From contig JAGWNK010000002.1 in assembly GCA_028871345.1 (NCBI GenBank), positions 62,001 through 126,000 on the forward strand: a stretch of 64,000 bases of DNA. The letters run 5' to 3'. The position numbers and the translations under genes are program-made. The notes beneath the pieces were generated by a model. It did not search any database. It saw only the letters and a list, made by a program, of their open reading frames with translations, and was not told the origin of the DNA. Origin of the DNA: Alphaproteobacteria bacterium (GTDB taxonomy: Bacteria > Pseudomonadota > Alphaproteobacteria > Micropepsales > Micropepsaceae). Positions 48,924 through 57,480 of the stretch are shown here, piece after piece. Within the stretch, counting starts at the first letter, position 1. Each line of letters begins with the position of its first letter.

Positions 48924-50528
48924 CTACTTCACGTTGTCCGTCCGCCGCACGAAGTCGGCCACCGCGTCGTGGATCTCCTTCAGCGACTCCTCATGGGCGT
49001 AGACCATGTGCCCCGACCGGTAATAGTGGAACTCGATGTTCTTCTGCAGGGCTGGCTCTATCGCCAGGTGATGCATCTCGTACCAGCCTTCGTAGTACGG
49101 CGTGGCGAGATCGAAATAGCCGCCGTTCACCATCACCTTGAGGTCCGGGTTGTACTTCATGGCCGAGGCGAGGTCCGGCATCACGTTGGCGGACATCGGC
49201 AAGGGTATCGGGGCGCCCGGCGGCTGGTGCTGGAAGTTCCAGCTCCTCCAGATCTCGATTTCGGGCTTGTAGGTCTTGTTCTGGCCGAATTTCAGCGTCG
49301 AGCGCACATAGTCGTTGAAGGCCGAGACATAGGCTGAACTGATCGCCGCCGATTGCGGATCGTAATCGGCTTCCTTCGCCAGCGGGTCCATGCTGGGTCC
49401 CGAGAACCGCGTGTCGAGGCGGCCGGTCGTGACCTGCGAGCCCTGCAGATTCTGTTCGAACTCGCCGCCGGCGATGCGCAGATCGGCACGCAGAATGTAG
49501 GATACCGGCAGGCCCGTATAGGCGTGCAGCTTGTTGGCGATCGCCATGCGCTCGTTCTGGCTCAGGCTGTTGCCGACCGACAGGGCATGGGCGTACTCGC
49601 CCGTCGAGAAGCGCTCGACCTGTTGGACGAAGGCCACCAGGTCGTCCGGCCGCTTGCCGGGCAGTTTGTTGTGGTACCAGGCGGTCGCCGCATAGGTCGG
49701 CAACGCGATGACGTAGGGCAGATCGACGCCGGGGTTCTTGTAGGCATCGTCCGCGCTCAGGTCGAAGTTGAGGATCTGCGACAGCAGGATGACGCCGTTG
49801 AAGTCTATGTCCTCGCTCTCCTCCAGCTCGTTCACCATCACCGCGGCGCGCGGCGTGCCGTAGCTCTCGCCGAACAGGTACTTGGGCGAGTTCCAGCGGC
49901 CGTATTTGGACAGGAACTGCTTGACGAACTGCGTGAAGGCGTAGGCGTCGGGATCGACCCCGTAGAACGCCTTCTCCTTGTCCTTGCCGGCAATGCGGCT
50001 GAAGCCGGTTCCGGGCGCGTCTATGAAGACGAGATCGGCCACGTCGAGCAGCGAATAGACGTTGTCCACGACCTTGTAGGGCGCGGCGGGCGTATGGCTG
50101 TCGTCCGCGGTCACCACGCGCCGGGGTCCGAAGGCACCCATGTGCAGCCACACCGTCGACGAGCCCGGGCCGCCGTTGAACAGGAACATGACGGGGCGCG
50201 ACTGCGGATTGGCGCCGCGGCGGAAATAGGCCACGTAGAACATCGAGGCTTCGGCGTCCGGATTGTTGGCGGCCGACTTGTCCTTTTCGGTGGCGGCGTC
50301 GTCCCAGCCTTTGGGATGCACGATCAGCGTGCCGGCCACGGCGTCATAGGGAATGCTGGTGAAGCCGGCCCGCACCGAGCCGCTCGATTTCGCTTCTTCG
50401 GTCTCGAAATACTTGGACTTGACGGTGGCCGGCGCGGGCGCCTTGTCGGCCGCGGCCAGGCTGACGACCCCCAGCGTGGCCACAGCGATCACGGCAATGG
50501 CAGTCAGGACCCCTGTGACAGGCCTCAT
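48924..50528 (-). CDS. S10 family serine carboxypeptidase-like protein
   Basis: 534 residues, secreted. The signal peptide is at 1-27 (MRPVTGVLTAIAVIAVATLG and following). The alpha/beta-hydrolase core has the NGGPGSSTVWLHMGAFGPRR oxyanion loop, LFGESYGTPRAAVMVNELEE with the nucleophilic serine in GESYG, an NGGYFDLATPYYEG segment with the Asp, and SGHMVYAHEESL with the catalytic His. This is a periplasmic exo-peptidase with likely broad specificity. A GAGAGGG lies before the ATG at 50528. The frame extends to 50576, but the shorter start fits the signal peptide. Confidence 0.88.
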   Translation of the reverse strand: MRPVTGVLTAIAVIAVATLGVVSLAAADKAPAPATVKSKYFETEEAKSSGSVRAGFTSIPYDAVAGTLIVHPKGWDDAATEKDKSAANNPDAEASMFYVAYFRRGANPQSRPVMFLFNGGPGSSTVWLHMGAFGPRRVVTADDSHTPAAPYKVVDNVYSLLDVADLVFIDAPGTGFSRIAGKDKEKAFYGVDPDAYAFTQFVKQFLSKYGRWNSPKYLFGESYGTPRAAVMVNELEESEDIDFNGVILLSQILNFDLSADDAYKNPGVDLPYVIALPTYAATAWYHNKLPGKRPDDLVAFVQQVERFSTGEYAHALSVGNSLSQNERMAIANKLHAYTGLPVSYILRADLRIAGGEFEQNLQGSQVTTGRLDTRFSGPSMDPLAKEADYDPQSAAISSAYVSAFNDYVRSTLKFGQNKTYKPEIEIWRSWNFQHQPPGAPIPLPMSANVMPDLASAMKYNPDLKVMVNGGYFDLATPYYEGWYEMHHLAIEPALQKNIEFHYYRSGHMVYAHEESLKEIHDAVADFVRRTDNVK

Positions 50529-50741
50529 GGATACCCTCTCGATCATGCGCGTGGGCGCGGCGGATTCGACTGCCAAATGCTTGCATAATCTTTCTCACTC
50601 GCAAACCGGTACCCGTCATGGGGCGGTCATCACAAAAGCGAGAGAGTCGCGCCTTCCCGTGGGACAATTTCAGGTCGCCTGAGGCTTCGCACCCTGTGCC
50701 CGTTCTGGCAGGATGCATGGCCGTCCCGAGGGGGGAGCATC

Positions 50742-51260
50742 ATGGCAAAGTCTCTGCTGATCGCCGTTGGCCTGGCGAATCTGGCGTTCGCCCTGTTCCA
50801 CGGCTATCTGGGCTACGAGATCTATCTGTGGACCGCCCTGCCCGGGTCGGTGCGCGGCTTCATGCAGGCGCTCAATGCCGGTGCCGTCCTCATGATGGCT
50901 TTCCTGGCCTTTGTCTGTCTGTTCATGAGACAGGGCATGCTGGAAACGCGGCTGGGCGGAGCCGTTCTGGCGCTGGGCGCCCTGCTCTACCTGTCACGAG
51001 CCGGCGAGGAATTCTTCTGGTTCAGCTTCCGGCCGGCGATCTTCTACACCTGCCTGGCAGTGGGCCTCCTGCATCTTGGCCTCATGTTCTTTGTCCGCGC
51101 GGCGCCCGTCACTGTCCCGGACTTGGTCAAGCCGTCGCTGCTCGACATGGCGCCCGAACCGGCCGCCCCCGAGCCGGTAGCGGCCGACCCCGGCGAGGTC
51201 GTGGCGTACGGCGTGGAATCCGAGGCAGCTTCGGACGCCACGCGTGTGACGGGTCCCTGA
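50742..51260 (+). CDS. Hypothetical membrane protein
   Basis: 172 residues with four membrane segments (SLLIAVGLANLAFALFHGYL, GFMQALNAGAVLMMAFLAFV, LGGAVLALGALLYLSRAGEE, FYTCLAVGLLHLGLMFFVRA), then a proline- and acid-rich cytosolic tail (MAPEPAAPEPVAADPGEVVA). The spacing recalls small DoxX-like or DUF proteins, but no signature was identified. It is transcribed alone, and a GGGGGGAGC ribosome site is close to the ATG at 50742. Nothing in the sequence gives its function. Confidence 0.7.
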   Translation: MAKSLLIAVGLANLAFALFHGYLGYEIYLWTALPGSVRGFMQALNAGAVLMMAFLAFVCLFMRQGMLETRLGGAVLALGALLYLSRAGEEFFWFSFRPAIFYTCLAVGLLHLGLMFFVRAAPVTVPDLVKPSLLDMAPEPAAPEPVAADPGEVVAYGVESEAASDATRVTGP

Positions 51261-51314
51261 CCCGCTCCGCGTCGGCAAAGCTCGTCCCGGGGCTACCGGC
51301 TCCGACAGCGGTTG

Positions 51315-51929
51315 CTACAGGCGGCCCCTCGTTCTCACCAGCGCGACGGCCGCATCCGTCGCCAAAGCTTCAATCTCCGCCGCCGTCCGCCCAGCACGCT
51401 TCAGCATGCCGATGAATTCCATCGAGGTGAGTGCGAAGAGCAGATCGATGAGCCCACGGTCGCCTTGGCGCCCGAGCCGCGACACGATGACGGCGAGGCC
51501 GGCTCGTCTGCGCTCCGCGCGCGCTGACAGGCGTGCGGCGAGTTCCACATCAGCCTTCGCGAGCGCCATCAAACGCGGCAGAAGCGATTGGTGGGCACTG
51601 AAGAAGCGGCAGAAGATCGCCACGAAACCCTTCAGCGCGTCCACCGCGTCCGGCTGGGAGAAGGCCTTCGGCAGATCGTACAGCCCGCCGGTTCGCGCCA
51701 GTTCGTCGAAGATCGCTTCGATGAGCCCGCCCCTGCTGTCGAAATGATTATAAATGGTCCGGCGCGTCACCTTCGCCCGCGACGCAACCTTGTCGAGGGA
51801 GCATTCGCCCTGGCGCGTCAAGGTCTGCACGGCCGCGCGCAGGATCCGCTGGCGCGTCCGCGCGGCATCCTCGGTGCGTTTCGGGCTGCGATAGCGGCGC
51901 GGCTTGCGCCTTGTCCCTTGCATTGGCAT
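51315..51929 (-). CDS. TetR family transcriptional regulator
   Basis: 204 residues. The N-terminal domain has the TetR helix-turn-helix: TRQRILRAAVQTLTRQGECS, then LDKVASRAKVTRRTIYNHFD and SRGGLIEAIFDEL. The C-terminal helical domain is ligand-binding and not assignable. Two in-frame ATGs (51929 and 51923) are possible. The divergent gene at 51977 encodes a membrane protein whose promoter overlaps a dyad at 51934-51949, so it is the probable target. Typical of a local repressor and effector pair. Confidence 0.87.
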   Translation of the reverse strand: MPMQGTRRKPRRYRSPKRTEDAARTRQRILRAAVQTLTRQGECSLDKVASRAKVTRRTIYNHFDSRGGLIEAIFDELARTGGLYDLPKAFSQPDAVDALKGFVAIFCRFFSAHQSLLPRLMALAKADVELAARLSARAERRRAGLAVIVSRLGRQGDRGLIDLLFALTSMEFIGMLKRAGRTAAEIEALATDAAVALVRTRGRL

Positions 51930-51950
51930 TTGCTTTACGATCTGTATAAT
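51923..51950 (+). promoter_or_regulatory. Promoter with operator dyad between TetR and the membrane gene
   Basis: TTGGCA (51923-51928), 16 bases, TATAAT (51945-51950) forms a good housekeeping promoter for the gene at 51977. TTTAC (51934-51938), GATCT, GTATAA (51944-51949) is a near-perfect dyad overlapping its -10, so a TetR binding here would block transcription. Confidence 0.55.
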
Positions 51951-51976
51951 GAAAATCACTTCCAGGAAATAGCCCC

Positions 51977-52480
51977 ATGACGACTGTGACATTGATCATT
52001 GTGCTGCGAGCCGTCCATGTCCTGGCAGGAGTGGTCTGGGCCGGTGCGATGTTCACGCTGGTGGCGACCGGTCCTCTGGTGGCGGGAAAAACGTCGGCGG
52101 CGGACGCCATTCTGGCCGTGCGGGCGAAACAGAAGCGCATCGCCATGGTCACGGGAATTGCCGCGCTGCTGACCGTCGCCGCGGGCATGGCGCTCTACGG
52201 CATGCTGCACAGTGGTCCGCAGTCGACGGGGGATCATATCCTCGGTGTCGCCGCGCTGATCGCCATTCTCTCGTTTCCGGTGGCTGGCATTATCGGCGGA
52301 CCCGCGAACCGCAAACTGGGCCGCCTGGCCTTGTTGCTCCAGTCGGAGAAGCGCGAACCCAGCGCCGGCGAAGCCCGTGTCGTTGATGCCTTGATGGCGC
52401 GCAGCACGCTGGCCACCAAGATTGCCGCGGCGCTTCTGGCCATCGCCGTGCTCGGGATGGCGACCTGGCGCTATTTCTGA
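51977..52480 (+). CDS. Four-helix membrane protein (DUF2269/CopD-like)
   Basis: 167 residues. The segments LIIVLRAVHVLAGVVWAGAM, RIAMVTGIAALLTVAAGMAL, HILGVAALIAILSFPVAGII and KIAAALLAIAVLGMATWRYF give four helices. The HVLAGVVWAGAMFT motif, with the H in the first segment, is common in DUF2269 or CopD-like proteins that can bind haem or metal. It is divergent from the TetR gene with a good promoter between. It is probably the target of that repressor. Its stop is 2 bases from the convergent DUF202 gene. Confidence 0.7.
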   Translation: MTTVTLIIVLRAVHVLAGVVWAGAMFTLVATGPLVAGKTSAADAILAVRAKQKRIAMVTGIAALLTVAAGMALYGMLHSGPQSTGDHILGVAALIAILSFPVAGIIGGPANRKLGRLALLLQSEKREPSAGEARVVDALMARSTLATKIAAALLAIAVLGMATWRYF

Positions 52481-52482
52481 CG

Positions 52483-52863
52483 TCATCGGCCGACCGCATG
52501 CGCCAGATACAGGAAAAGTGCGATCCCGATCAGGCCCAGAAGCGTTGCGAGCGCCACGTCGAAGCGCGATCCGACATGACGGTGCTCCGCCGGACTGTCG
52601 ATCATCCTGGCAATAAGCAGAAAGCGTAGTCCGGACACGACCATCGTGACGATCCCTGCGGCGATCAGGATCAATCCCGCAACATGCCCCACCGGTGAGG
52701 TGGCCCCTGGCGGCATTCCCGCCTTGGCGGTCCGCGCCATCAATGCCAGGAACAGATCGAAGCGTTCGACCAGGAAGCCGAAAGCCATCACGGCGATGGA
52801 GGTGCGGACCCAGGCAAGGAGCGTCCGTTCGTTCGCGGAGTGGTCCGAGAAGGACTTAATCAT
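52483..52863 (-). CDS. DUF202 (YidH-like) membrane protein
   Basis: 126 residues. The N-terminus SANERTLLAWVRTSIAVMAF and GFLVERFDLFLAL is the DUF202 signature: the first helix is preceded by NERTxLAWxRTxLA. Two more helices follow (GLILIAAGIVTMVVSGLRFL, VALATLLGLIGIALFLYLAH). Members are small inner-membrane proteins of unknown function, found with YidG. No partner is adjacent. It converges on the membrane gene at 51977. Confidence 0.9.
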   Translation of the reverse strand: MIKSFSDHSANERTLLAWVRTSIAVMAFGFLVERFDLFLALMARTAKAGMPPGATSPVGHVAGLILIAAGIVTMVVSGLRFLLIARMIDSPAEHRHVGSRFDVALATLLGLIGIALFLYLAHAVGR

Positions 52864-53006
52864 CGCAGGTCCTGTTGCCAGTGCGTCTCAACAAATCACG
52901 TCCGAAGGCGCGGGGTGAGGCTTGTGGTCACACCATCTTGAATAAAGTCAGCGCCGTCACGAGCTACCGATGGATATGTAGGCTCGTGGGAGGACCGATT
53001 TCCAGC

Positions 53007-53051
53007 AGGGGGTACCCCCTTCTCAAATTTTGAAAACGAATAGGTTCGTGC
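53007..53051. repeat. Hairpin-led direct repeat, copy 1 (ahcY leader region)
   Basis: GGGGGTACCCCC (53007-53018, a perfect 12-base palindrome) is followed by TTCTCAAATTTTGAAAACGA and ATAGG. The second copy is 97 bases downstream. Confidence 0.7.
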
Positions 53052-53103
53052 CGACCACAGAAGGCGCGCCGGTTTCCGCAGGCCAGGGAGCCGCGGAGGT
53101 CGG

Positions 53104-53139
53104 CGGGGGAAACCCCCTCGAGAATTTGAAAAACGAATG
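53104..53139. repeat. Hairpin-led direct repeat, copy 2 (ahcY leader region)
   Basis: GGGGGAAACCCCC (53104-53116) is followed by TCGAGAATTTGAAAAACGAA and TGG. It shares the hairpin and the AATTTxGAAAACGAAT block with copy 1 at 53007, with a few changes. Both lie in the 458-base gene-free interval 52864-53321 before ahcY. Confidence 0.7.
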
Positions 53140-53237
53140 GACCCGCAAAAACTGCAGGTCATTGAAGCACAAGGGAATTGGGGTCCCGCGACCGCGGATA
53201 GCCCATGACATCGCTCCTGCAACGCGGCAGCAAATAA

Positions 53238-53261
53238 GGATATGCAGATTTCTTTATATGC
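53238..53261 (+). promoter_or_regulatory. Palindromic operator-like element upstream of ahcY
   Basis: GGATATGCAGA, TT, TCTTTATATGC is an imperfect 24-base palindrome (8 of 11 positions pair) about 60 bases before the ahcY ATG. AT-rich palindromes with ATAT and AAAG halves are used by ArsR-type SahR regulators of methyl-cycle genes in proteobacteria, so this is a candidate operator. The match is by eye. Confidence 0.4.
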
Positions 53262-53321
53262 TCCTTGCCCGCCTTCCGGGGCACTGCTATATCCCCGCCG
53301 CTTCCACCAAGGGACCGCATC

Positions 53322-54725
53322 ATGACCGCCGCGCACGACTACGCCGTGAAGGACATTGCCCTCGCCGATTGGGGCCGCAAGGAACTCGATATCGCCGAGA
53401 CGGAGATGCCTGGCCTGATGGCGACGCGCGCCGAGTTCGGTTCGCAGAAGCCGCTCAAAGGCGGGCGCATCGCGGGCTCGCTGCACATGACGATCCAGAC
53501 CGCTGCGCTGATCGAAACCTTGAAGAAACTGGGCGCCGATGTGCGCTGGGCGTCGTGCAACATCTATTCGACCCAGGACCACGCCGCGGCGGCAATCGCG
53601 GCCGGCGGCACGCCGGTGTTCGCGATCAAGGGCGAAAGCCTCGAGGACTATTGGGAATACACCCACCGCATCTTCGAATGGTCGGACGGCGGCACGCCGA
53701 ACATGATTCTCGACGACGGCGGCGATGCCACCCTTCTCGTCCATCTCGGCGTGCGCGCCGAAAACGGCGATGCGGCCTTTCTCGACAAGCCGTCCAATGA
53801 AGAGGAAGAGGCGCTTTTCGCCTCGATCAAGAAACGCCTGAAGGCGAAGCCCGGCTGGTACCACGACATCGCCAAGAACATCCGCGGCGTGACCGAAGAG
53901 ACGACAACCGGCGTGCACCGCCTCTACCAGATGGAGAAGGAAGGCAAGCTGCTGTTTCCGGCCATCAACGTCAACGACAGCGTCACCAAGTCGAAGTTCG
54001 ACAATCTTTACGGTTGCCGCGAGTCGCTGGTGGATGGCATCCGGCGCGGCACCGACGTGATGATGGCCGGCAAGGTCGCCATGGTCTGCGGCTTCGGCGA
54101 TGTCGGCAAAGGCTCGGCCGCTTCGCTGCGCCAGGCAGGCTGCCGCGTCATGGTGAGCGAGATCGACCCCATCTGCGCTCTGCAGGCCGCCATGGAAGGC
54201 TATGAAGTCACCACCATGGAAGATGCCGCTCCGCGCGCCGACATCTTCGTCACCGCCACAGGTAATCTCGACGTCATCACCCTCGAGCATATGCGGGAGA
54301 TGAAGGACCGCGCCATCGTCGCCAACATCGGCCACTTTGATTCCGAGATCCAGGTCGGCGCCCTGCGCAATTACCGCTGGCACAACGTCAAGCCCCAGGT
54401 CGACGAGGTCGAGTTCCCGAACGGGAAGCGGATCATCCTGCTGTCGGAGGGCCGCCTCGTGAATCTTGGCAACGCCATGGGCCACCCCAGCTTCGTCATG
54501 TCGGCGAGCTTCACCAACCAGACGCTGGCGCAGATGGAATTGTTCTGTAACCCCGGTGCGTACCAGCGAAAGGTCTATACCCTGCCCAAGCGCCTCGATG
54601 AGAAGGTGGCGCGACTGCACCTCGAAAAGGTCGGCGTGAAGTTGACGCAACTCTCAGAGAAGCAGGCCGACTACATCAACGTGCCGCAAGCGGGACCGTT
54701 CAAGGCGGACACCTACCGCTACTGA
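53322..54725 (+). CDS. ahcY: S-adenosylhomocysteine hydrolase
   Basis: 467 residues. AhcY splits S-adenosylhomocysteine to adenosine and homocysteine, removing the inhibitor of all methyltransferases. The N-terminal part has [20 protein letters not shown] and [20 protein letters not shown]. The NAD fold is in [20 protein letters not shown]. The catalytic region has [20 protein letters not shown], and the C-terminus ends in KADTYRY, a tail that reaches the neighbouring subunit. The alphaproteobacterial insert of about 40 residues is present. ATG 53322 begins [11 protein letters not shown]. It precedes divL, the usual gene order. Confidence 0.98.
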   Translation: MTAAHDYAVKDIALADWGRKELDIAETEMPGLMATRAEFGSQKPLKGGRIAGSLHMTIQTAALIETLKKLGADVRWASCNIYSTQDHAAAAIAAGGTPVFAIKGESLEDYWEYTHRIFEWSDGGTPNMILDDGGDATLLVHLGVRAENGDAAFLDKPSNEEEEALFASIKKRLKAKPGWYHDIAKNIRGVTEETTTGVHRLYQMEKEGKLLFPAINVNDSVTKSKFDNLYGCRESLVDGIRRGTDVMMAGKVAMVCGFGDVGKGSAASLRQAGCRVMVSEIDPICALQAAMEGYEVTTMEDAAPRADIFVTATGNLDVITLEHMREMKDRAIVANIGHFDSEIQVGALRNYRWHNVKPQVDEVEFPNGKRIILLSEGRLVNLGNAMGHPSFVMSASFTNQTLAQMELFCNPGAYQRKVYTLPKRLDEKVARLHLEKVGVKLTQLSEKQADYINVPQAGPFKADTYRY

Positions 54726-54986
54726 GTCGTTGTGCTGGCCTGTTGAAAACACCGGGGCATGGAACAGGACCAAGCCTTCAACCTTTGTTAGAGCAAGACG
54801 TGCTCCGTGGACGGAGAAATTAGCGGCCTGATCTGGCCGGGTTATTCGCGAAAGGACCCTAGAGCCGGTGTGTCCGCCCAGATTTGGTTTTTTACACTTT
54901 TTTAACCACATTCGCTTGCGTCCACGGTTAACGCCCGTATCATCTTGATTCCACAGTGATTCGCCGTGCTGGGCGGGAATCAGGGG

Positions 54987-57404
54987 ATGGCCGGGATGGG
55001 TCCCAGAGCGGGACAAAACAAGAAACCGGGCGCAGGGGTGACCAAGGGAATTGGGCGTGTCGCCGCTGCGGCGGCCGCCTTCCTGGCCGCGAAGCCCGCC
55101 TTTGGCGCGTCGCTCGACGCCGGGGGGGCGGACCTTGTGCTCATCGCCGTGGCGACGGGCGCGGTGGCGCTGGCTTTGGCGGCCGGTTTGTGGGCGCTCG
55201 TCCAGCAGAAAGCGGTCGGGAAGCTTCGGCGGTCTCTCAGGCTTTCCGTCGCCCGCAGCAAAGCCGCCGTCGGCGAGCGCGATGCTCTCCTCGGCGTGGC
55301 GCGCGAAGCGCTGATCGTGTGGGGTCGGGATGGTTCCGGTCCCTACTCGTATAGCGGCGCGGACGCCCTTCTGGATTCCTGTCTGAAGGGCGCGGATGCG
55401 ACGGAGCTGTCACAGGCACTCGACGCGCTCGGAGATCGAGGGACCTCGTTCGCCCTTACTGCGCACGACGCCCAACATCGGGCGCTCAGCCTGCGCGGCC
55501 GCGCCGTCGGCGGCATGGCTGCCGTCTGGATCGAACTCAAGGCGGAAACGGAAGGCTCGGCACTCGACTTTCGCGCCGTGCTCGACGCCCTGCCCGTTCC
55601 CGTCTGGCTGCGGGACCGCACGCTGTCGCTGGTGTGGGGCAATCGGGCCTTTCTCACGGCTACCGGCGCCAAGAACATCGAAACCGCGAGTCGCGAGCAG
55701 GCCGCTCTGGAACGAGGCGAACGCGATCTTGCGGCAGCGGCGCAATCCCAGCAACAGGTGACGGAAGCCAAACGCTTCGCCGTCATTTCCGGCCAGCGCC
55801 GCGCGCTGGCTTTCACCGAAGTTCCGGTCGATGCCGGCGTCATGGGGACGGCCAACGACGTCACCGAGGTGGTGGCCGGCGAAGCGCGGCTGCAACAGCA
55901 CATCGACGCGCATACGGACACGCTGGACAAGCTAGCGACCGCCGTTGCGATCTTCGGGCGCGACCAGAAACTCAACTTCTACAACAGAGCGTTTGCCCGC
56001 CTCTGGGATTTCACCGAGGCATGGCTCGAAAACCATCCGACCGACGGAGAGGTTCTCGACCGCCTGCGCGAGATGCGCAAGCTTCCGGAACAACGCGACT
56101 ATCAGAGCTGGAAGCGCGATCGGCTGGCGCTCTATCAGAATGCGCGGGACTATCCGACCGAAGAACTGTGGCATGTGCCCGGCGGCAAGACCCTGCGCGT
56201 GGTCGCCCAGCCCCATCCTTTCGGCGGCCTGACATTCCTGTATGAAGACGTGACCGAGCGCATCACGCTCGAGAGTTCGTACAACACGCTCATCAAGGTG
56301 CAGTCCGCCACTCTCGATACCCTGCATGAAGCGGTCGCCGTGTTCGGCCCCGATGGCCGTCTGAAGCTGCGCAACGCCGCGTTCGCGAAGATCTGGGGAC
56401 TCGGCTCGAAAGAACTGGAAGGCGAACCCCATATTCGCAGTATTGCTGCCGCCAGCGCCGACAAGCATGGCGACTCCCAGATCTGGGAAGAGCTCATCCA
56501 GAACATCGTCTCGGGCACCAACGCGACCCGCAGCCTCGGAGAGGTCGAGCGCAACGATCGCACGATCCTGTCGATCGGGCTTTCCCCGTTGCCGGACGGG
56601 GCAACGCTGGTCACGTTTGCGGACGTGACAGACAGGTTCCGGATCGAGTCAGTGCTGCGCGAGCGCGCCGAAGCGCTCGAAGCGGCAGACCGCTTGAAAT
56701 CGGACTTCATCAAGCACGTCTCGTACGAACTGCGAACGCCGCTCAACACGATTCTGGGCTTTGCCGAGCATCTGTCGACGGAGGTGCCCGGCCCGCTCAA
56801 CGAGCGCCAAATCGAATACATCCAGGCCATCGTCGCGGGATCGAACACGCTGAAGAGCCTGGTGAACGACATCCTTGATCTGGCGCTGATCGAGTCAGGA
56901 GCGCTGCGGCTCGAACTCGAGCGCATCGATCTCTACGCCATGCTGACCGACGTCGCGGCGCACGCGCGCGACTGGGCCGCCAAGGTCGGTCTGACCCTCG
57001 AAGTGGATTGCCAGAGGGGTGCAGGCTCGTTCCTCGCCGATGCCCGCCGCATCCGACAGGTCGTGTTCAACCTTCTGTCGAACGCCTTCAAGTTCACGCC
57101 CAAGGGCGGCGTCATCGTGCTGGGCGGACGGATCGAGGTCGAGGACGTCCAGATCTCGGTGCGCGACAACGGGCCGGGCATTTCCCCGGACGTGCGTCCG
57201 AACGTGTTCGAGCGGTTTTCCGCCAAGGCCAATGCGGGTCAGCGCGGCGGCGCCGGTCTCGGTCTCGCCCTGGTGAACCGGTTCGTCGAGCTGCATGACG
57301 GCTGGGTGGAAATCGAGACCGGCGAGGGCACGCTCGTCCGGTGCCATCTGCCGCGTCGGGTACCCGATGAGCCGGTCTCGGGCGAAGAACGCCAGACGGC
57401 CTAG
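54987..57404 (+). CDS. divL: DivL-type cell-cycle histidine kinase homologue with tyrosine at the phospho-acceptor
   Basis: 805 residues. One N-terminal membrane helix (LVLIAVATGAVALALAAGLW) is followed by three PAS-like domains (around DALPVPVWLRDRTLSLVWGN, then LDKLATAVAIFGRDQKLNFY and TLDTLHEAVAVFGPDGRLKL) and a kinase core. The dimerisation helix reads FIKHVSYELRTPLNTILGFA: Y580 (codon 56724-56726) stands where most kinases have the histidine. The N box (FNLLSNAFKFTPKGG) and G boxes (DNGPGISPD, GGAGLGLALVNRFVELHDGW) remain. Caulobacter DivL has the same tyrosine and acts with DivK on CckA and CtrA. The start is uncertain between ATG 54987 and GTG 54966. Confidence 0.9.
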   Translation: MAGMGPRAGQNKKPGAGVTKGIGRVAAAAAAFLAAKPAFGASLDAGGADLVLIAVATGAVALALAAGLWALVQQKAVGKLRRSLRLSVARSKAAVGERDALLGVAREALIVWGRDGSGPYSYSGADALLDSCLKGADATELSQALDALGDRGTSFALTAHDAQHRALSLRGRAVGGMAAVWIELKAETEGSALDFRAVLDALPVPVWLRDRTLSLVWGNRAFLTATGAKNIETASREQAALERGERDLAAAAQSQQQVTEAKRFAVISGQRRALAFTEVPVDAGVMGTANDVTEVVAGEARLQQHIDAHTDTLDKLATAVAIFGRDQKLNFYNRAFARLWDFTEAWLENHPTDGEVLDRLREMRKLPEQRDYQSWKRDRLALYQNARDYPTEELWHVPGGKTLRVVAQPHPFGGLTFLYEDVTERITLESSYNTLIKVQSATLDTLHEAVAVFGPDGRLKLRNAAFAKIWGLGSKELEGEPHIRSIAAASADKHGDSQIWEELIQNIVSGTNATRSLGEVERNDRTILSIGLSPLPDGATLVTFADVTDRFRIESVLRERAEALEAADRLKSDFIKHVSYELRTPLNTILGFAEHLSTEVPGPLNERQIEYIQAIVAGSNTLKSLVNDILDLALIESGALRLELERIDLYAMLTDVAAHARDWAAKVGLTLEVDCQRGAGSFLADARRIRQVVFNLLSNAFKFTPKGGVIVLGGRIEVEDVQISVRDNGPGISPDVRPNVFERFSAKANAGQRGGAGLGLALVNRFVELHDGWVEIETGEGTLVRCHLPRRVPDEPVSGEERQTA

Positions 57405-57480
57405 ACCAGGTTGTGATCGGATTGACTCGCTGCGCAGGGCCGCAACGCAGCCGAGTAAATCCGATCACAACCTAGTCTAG
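57401..57480. repeat. 80-bp inverted repeat that holds the stop codons of two convergent genes
   Basis: The left arm begins CTAGACCAGGTTGTGATCGG at 57401 and the right arm is its near-exact complement ending CACAACCTAGTCTAG at 57480. The centre (CTGCG, CAGGGCCGCAA, CGCAG) is a second, inner hairpin. The two outer CTAG ends supply TAG for divL (57402-57404) and for the ferredoxin gene (57477-57479). A related half copy is at 20281. This may be a REP-type element that also serves as a bidirectional terminator-like stem. Confidence 0.85.

Noticed and set aside
54821-54855. CCTGATCTGG near 54827 followed by GCGAAAGGA, resembling the second half of a TPP aptamer
   Set aside because: There is no CTGAGA or other 5' half upstream. 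The match is explained by a small CGGCC-TGATCT-GGCCG hairpin after ahcY.
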